This document shows, piece by piece, positions 59,402 to 64,000 of a stretch of 64,000 bases of DNA (position 1 is its first letter; every line of letters starts with the position of its first letter). The DNA lies in contig JAOTOL010001638.1 in the NCBI GenBank assembly GCA_034440575.1, positions 2,899,501-2,963,500 on the forward strand. Reading direction: 5' to 3'. This stretch comes from Imbricaverruca yamaguchii (taxonomy: Eukaryota > Arthropoda > Thecostraca > Neoverrucidae). A model generated the notes under the pieces. The model was not told the origin of the DNA and did not search any database. It saw only the letters and a program-made list of their open reading frames with translations. Position numbers and translations under genes: made by a program.

Positions 59402-59692
59402 TTAAGACGAGGACAGCCCACAACAGCCGATACTTACGACAAGAACAGCCCACAACATCCGATACTTACGACAACGACAGCCGACAACAACCGATGCGTA
59501 CGACGAGTACAGCCCACAACAGCCGAGACCTACAACAAGGACAGCCGACAACAGCTGATACTTATGACAAGGATAACCGATAACAGCCGATACTTACGCC
59601 AAGGACAGCCAACAATAGCCAATACTTAGGACAAAAACAGCCCACAACAGCCAAGACTTACAGCAAGAAAAGCCCACAACAGAGACTTACGA
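59402..59692 (+). repeat. 32-bp minisatellite, right part
   Basis: About nine diverged copies of the same unit (core CACAACAGCCGATACTTACG). The first copy begins at the TTAA after the T3 element, in the phase that completes the unit interrupted at 58075-58078. Confidence 0.9.
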
Positions 59693-60929
59693 GTCAAAAA
59701 GAACCGAGTAAACAAATCCAGTGTCCTACCGCTGCAGACACCTTGAAATACTGCATTCAGAGCGTTTGTAGTGTCCTGTCAAACGTCACTCGCTGCTCAT
59801 CAGTATTGTGTTGTACCATGTTGGATTAAATACTATAACTGATGCGTAACTCGCTAAACTACTGATAGTCGGCTTTAAATAAGCACACATTATTATAATC
59901 TTCTTCGGACGTTCGTGTACAGCGTTCTGACTTCTTGTTGGATTTGGGCTACATCTCATATCCGTTTACTACCTCCTATCCCTTTACTACATGTATGAAC
60001 ATCACGACCTTGTTCACTGGAGATGCATGATGAGAAACACAAGCATGAAGCCATCAACTTCCACGTGACCTATTTAAATGAGAATGGATGTAATTTACGT
60101 CATAAAATACATAGCTTGAATATTAAAATAAAATACACACCCCGAAAAGAGAGTCCGTATCACAATTAAGTTTGTAGCATTCAAGCTTAATGTGCTTAAC
60201 TATTTGCAAAGCTGTCCACGGTGTAGGCCGACGAGTTGAACTTGAAGTCCCACGCATGACGGAACAATTTTAATCATTAGCTCAACAAAAGGGAACCCAA
60301 TTGCTGTTTCGAGAACGATGGATACGTTCACACTTCGATGCATGCTCTTCAGTCTCCCGGTTCCTTTACTTCAGAAATCTGAGAAAACATTGTTAATAAT
60401 GTATTGCGTTAGTCTCGTGCTGAATTATCGAATCTGTGCATACCCACTAGCACACGACTAATCCGTTCACCTGATTTTCCGATGATAAGTTGTCCGGCAA
60501 TATAACGTCCAATAACGACTTTGGAGGCGATATAACCATAGCAGTCACTGCGTCACAAAGCATCTACAACTAACCAGCAATTGCTTATGCATCACCTCGT
60601 AGTATCATGAAACCATTCGTGGCGATAGAGAGGACTATTATGTAGCGTATTTAGCTGAAGTGTATTTAGGCTGAAGTGTATTTAAATATACGGTGCTTGT
60701 GAAACTGAAAAAAAAGCATTTCACATCAACAAATGCAGGATTAGGTGTAAAAGTGCATTGTTCAAAGCCAACGCCAAACGTATCAAAACAAGGAAAGCGC
60801 TTGTTCTCGTAATCGTTGACTATTTAGTTATTAGCTGTCTTCCCATTTTTTGGATGGAGATTTGCTTTCTAATCAGTTCGATAATCACCGCTCCCCAGAA
60901 AACTGTCTTAATAACATTATCTATAGCAC
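59693..60929. other. Unassigned AT-rich DNA
   Basis: No gene or repeat recognised between the 32-bp minisatellite and the degenerate array at 60.9 kb. Confidence 0.6.
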
Positions 60930-61320
60930 AACTGGGAGTCATATGACATACGTCATGGAATATGTGGCAGTTATATGACATAATGCATGACACAACTGGC
61001 AGTTTTATGGCATAATGCATCATACAAGTGTTGGCCGACTTCATTATTCGTGGCATAAGTGATGTCATATCCACTATTCCTAAAATTTGGCAATCTATTC
61101 ACATTATTCATGGGATTCGTGACAAGCCCATATCAGTATGCATACCACAAAGGGCAGTCATATGACATTACTTACGGCACAAGCGGTAGTTTTATGAGAT
61201 TACTCATGTCATAAGCGGCAGTCATATTGCATTACTAATGGCATTAGTGAGAGCCATCTTAAAATATCAATGGAACAAGTGGAATTTTTAGTAGAGTATT
61301 CATAGAGTAAGTGGCAATCG
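60930..61320 (+). repeat. Degenerate ~32-bp tandem repeat
   Basis: The theme GGCAGTCATATGACATTACT plus CATGGCACAAGT recurs about ten times with strong drift. Confidence 0.8.
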
Positions 61321-61639
61321 TATGCCCTTAGGTGCCACGTCAGGATGTTCTCAAGCACTTGGTCGTCCCCACACTTGTAATCTGCTCGTAAAGCAAATAC
61401 AGCTTCCTAACTTAGCCCTGTCGATGCCCTGCATTTCTTACTCTTCGCAGTGAGGAGGTAAATTTGACCCACATTCGCTTACCTTTGTTCTAAGCAAAAC
61501 AGAGAGGTGTGACAATAGCATGATGCAGTTTCATCCTTGAGCTTTAAGAAGTACTTGGCATGTGCTATATACCTATTTCCATTGACCTAACGGGCCACAT
61601 TAAGCAGGTGAATGTGTGGATGCAGTCAGTCATCAGGCA

Positions 61640-62109
61640 TTGTCATGTACTTCACTCCTTTCTTTGCGAAGCCGATTGTGCCGAGCCGCCCAATGGAGCA
61701 GTAGGGATGGGAGCCAGGTTCCGGTAACTGGAGCAGGTAATGATGTAATAAAGTGGTCCTATATAGGTGACCTGAGGTCAAATGGCGGATCTGACATCTG
61801 TATTGCATCATTAGTAATATCCAAAACATCACTAATGCAAATTTTGGAGTATTTAAACACAACCACAGCGATCCATAACAAGGACAAGCCAAACCACGCA
61901 AAACCATAAATTTTTTGCTATTTTGACCTCATTTGACCTTGAAGATATTGACCTAAGATCACAAAATTTGCACACAATAAAGTTAACTATCGTGCTCATC
62001 CACCCTGTGAATTTCGTTATTCTAGCCTTAATGGGAGCTGAGGTCTTATGGGGGCGAAATCCGCCCCCCTCCAGTTCGCGTAATTTTCAGAGGCCCCCCA
62101 GGGGGCGTG
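61640..62109 (+). mobile_element. T3 element, truncated right half
   Basis: Matches the right ~470 bp of the 58-59 kb T3 element: CACTCCTTTCTTTGCGAAGC, TGACCTGAGGTCAAATGGCG, AATTTGCACACAATAAAGTT, GGGGGCGAAATCCGCCCCC and the tip CCCCCCAGGGGGCGTG followed by TTAA (62110-62113). The left tip and duplicated units are absent. Confidence 0.9.
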
Positions 62110-62384
62110 TTAAGTATCTGAAAAATTGTGAGTCGTTGAACCTGACGATTTCCAAAGCAGGCAACGGTCGAAACAGGCGCTCGGGGAAGCTTCCGGAATG
62201 TTGTCGATGTACAAAAATTGCTTCCCGCCTTCTTTGAAAAATGGTAGACGGGAAATTCCAAGAGATTTAAAAAGTTATGAATGTTTATAGAAGAAATGCG
62301 CTACAGCATCCATAATTTTCCATTTCAGCTTGTGGAACACAACCATATTATAATCCAAATTATAATTCGAGTTATATATGTATG

Positions 62385-62411
62385 CATGCATATATATATA
62401 TCCATATATCC

Positions 62412-62461
<50 letters not shown>

Positions 62462-62467
62462 GTGTGT
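62385..62467. repeat. Compound (TA)n/(TG)n microsatellite
   Basis: ATATATCC repeats, then a TG run of about 17 units with GGGTG interruptions. Confidence 0.95.
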
Positions 62468-62469
62468 AT

Positions 62470-63434
62470 AGTACCTGGGCTTAGCAATTTGTGCTTGGCA
62501 ATAGTCGATATATCAGTCTGCAGAGCGTCCTGAATATGCGTACACTCGACACGCTAAGCTCATGCATCAGTGTCCTTGCTTGACATGGACGTAAAACTTG
62601 GGACATTATTACATAATATAATGTCCCCTTGCATATATTTCTGATTTGAAAAAGGAAAAAGAACACATAACACGCTTACTAGCTAATACTTTGACTTCTG
62701 TTGACTGGTGAGAGATCCATGAGGGCACCCTCCTCACGTGTATTATCACAACGTTTTCGGGTATATCTCGGCGACCTGACGTGAAAGTCACCTGGGTTTT
62801 GTATTAGTACGAGGGAAGAGTATTCGCGTTCACATGATTTGTTCAGGTGCATGAACATGGTACTTTGTGTTAAGGTTAAACACATTATGCTTTATGGAAG
62901 CTGTACATGCGCTTACCTTTGTCGCCTCACCTCAAATAACAGTTCTGGGTGCTGTAGGACCAATGCGGTCGATGCGCCCGAAAGCCCAAATAATCAACCT
63001 AAAATAACAGTGCAGTATTGCATCGTATTTACGTACTTCTCTAATGACCTGAACTTCAAAGTGTGATTATAATTAAGTCACTTAGCTCCAGCTAAATATT
63101 TCTAGGCAGGACTAAACAAGAGGTGGAAAAGATAAAGATCTGTAACTACATGCCGCATCTAGCATGTCCTAGTACCCTAGCCTCCTCTAGGATACTCATT
63201 TAACACATGGTAAGCTTTTCAACACGGAAAAGCATGCCGAGTTCAACAACGATATCCCGGCAATTTCGGTAAAATCTCAGAAATAAGAGCTATTTGGTGG
63301 CCAAACGAATGCCCCCAGATGCTGAAGGTGAAGCACATGAAAAACAACCATCATTCAGATACATATATTATCTTATACCTGTATTTAAATGTCTCTACTC
63401 CATGACATTTTGGTAATAATGTGACTGCTTTCAG
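62470..63434 (+). other. Presumed intron upstream of the nAChR exon
   Basis: AT-rich sequence with no domain-bearing open frame. It ends in a pyrimidine-rich tract and the CAG acceptor at 63432-63434. I looked for the preceding short loop D exon (a WLxQ-like codon run followed by GT) and did not find one, so the intron may extend far to the left and include the mobile elements described here. Confidence 0.5.
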
Positions 63435-63544
63435 GAGTGGAAGGACTACAGGTTTACATGGGATCCGCGAGAGTACGGAGGTGTTACCGAACTGTACGTA
63501 CCGGCGGAACACATATGGCTCCCAGACATAGTACTCTATAATAA
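63435..63544 (+). CDS. Nicotinic acetylcholine receptor subunit, single internal exon (loop A exon)
   Basis: This is one coding exon of a Cys-loop ligand-gated ion channel subunit, a plasma-membrane acetylcholine receptor. It follows a pyrimidine-rich acceptor ending TTTCAG and precedes a consensus donor GTAAGT. The 110 bases read open as 36 codons plus two bases. The peptide starts [11 protein letters not shown], continues EYGGV and ends [10 protein letters not shown]. The W-x-P-D-x-x-L-Y-N block is the loop A part of the extracellular ligand-binding domain, and its Trp (residue 28) and Tyr (residue 35) are present. From family knowledge, the equivalent nAChR exon 4 is also 110 bp and also begins just after the WLxQ of loop D, so size, phase and both boundaries agree. 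The short exon before it (about 45 bp) was not found in the window, and later exons lie beyond it. The Cys-loop is not in this exon, so alpha and non-alpha cannot be separated. No stop or frameshift is seen. Confidence 0.93.
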
Positions 63545-64000
63545 GTAAGTAAATATGTTGTGGAAGTATTGCGAATCTGGCGCTGCCGATTCCAGGTTGG
63601 TGATGGCAGAATGTTCAGCCTGTCCCCGGCAGAACGCTTGCACCAATAACCTGCCATCGATCTGGTCTGGTGTCGTGCTGGATGGCTTACACTATCCCCT
63701 GGCCGCTTACCATTGTGCAGGAATTTGGTTTGTCGACAACTTTGCCCTGCATGGGGAAAGTTCGTTCTTGCAGCATACGAATTATTTGACGATTACTTCC
63801 GGTGTTCGTCGAGCTCCACAACTTCTCACCTTTGACCGACAAAGGGCAAATATTTCCCCTGCTTATGTCAAGAACGGCGAAGTCGATTAGAACATTACAC
63901 GGAAATCAATAGAGCCGTGGAGTGCGACCTAGGAGCACTTACAAAATGATGTTTTGGCCCGTATTGAGGCGACATCTCAAGACCACATGTGAAACATTTG
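63545..64000 (+). other. Start of the intron after the nAChR exon
   Basis: The sequence begins with the donor GTAAGTAAAT and runs to the window end without a recognisable next exon. A 111-codon open frame at 63555-63890 has no domain or motif I recognise. It lies directly downstream of the donor, so it is most simply intronic chance reading. Confidence 0.6.

Noticed and set aside
58372..59583. Frames of 138, 95 and 226 codons between 58.4 and 59.6 kb
   Set aside because: They are pieced from T3 element and 32-bp minisatellite sequence and contain no domain.
57898..59692. CRISPR array (regular ~32-bp repeats)
   Set aside because: The repeats are directly head-to-tail without unique spacers, and the genome is eukaryotic. 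It is a minisatellite.

Overview
This is a repeat-rich, gene-poor stretch of a metazoan nuclear genome, most likely an invertebrate bilaterian; I cannot name the phylum. The evidence is one spliced exon of a Cys-loop nicotinic acetylcholine receptor subunit at the right edge (63435-63544, + strand), two non-LTR retrotransposon relics, two tRNA-derived SINE families, TTAA-flanked non-autonomous DNA transposons, and many degenerate tandem repeats. There are no bacterial-type gene clusters, operons or CRISPR arrays. Apart from the receptor exon and decayed LINE coding sequence I found no open frame that I can support as a gene. The rest is intergenic DNA or a long intron upstream of the receptor exon.

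Layout. 0-9 kb: microsatellite, a decayed copy of TTAA family T3 (1.0-1.4 kb) that imitates a membrane-protein exon, a triplet-rich low-complexity block (2.66-3.11 kb), a degenerate 'GTCACTGATGG' array (3.2-3.75 kb), and a 77-bp miniature of family T2 (8.17 kb). 9-11 kb: two SINE-1 copies, one split by an internal piece of a CR1-like LINE. 14-18 kb: a perfect 27-bp hairpin and a five-unit ~260-bp satellite. 20-21 kb: a T1 element with intact TTAA flanks. 23.7-24.1 kb: a ~36-bp minisatellite. 25.3 kb: a 5'-truncated SINE-1. 26.8-31.15 kb: a 5'-truncated LINE with endonuclease remnant, reverse transcriptase and RNase H on the minus strand, broken by a stop, a frameshift and a SINE-2 inside the RNase H. 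32.5-35.6 kb: two T1 copies, each carrying its own SINE-1. 44.8-45.8 kb: full-length T2. 51.3-52.1 kb: T1 in reverse. 54.6-54.9 kb: a two-variant minisatellite. 57.9-59.7 kb: a 32-bp minisatellite split by a T3 element. 61.6-62.1 kb: a truncated T3. 63.4 kb: the receptor exon.

The elements are layered and can be dated relative to each other: SINE-1 is younger than T1, SINE-2 is younger than the LINE, the CR1-like piece now lies inside a SINE-1, and T3 is younger than the 32-bp array. T2 and T3 share a TGACCTnAGGTCA motif; T1 carries AGGTCA/TGACCT half-sites. About ten CpG-rich islands of 250-800 bp stand out from the AT-rich background and remain unexplained.
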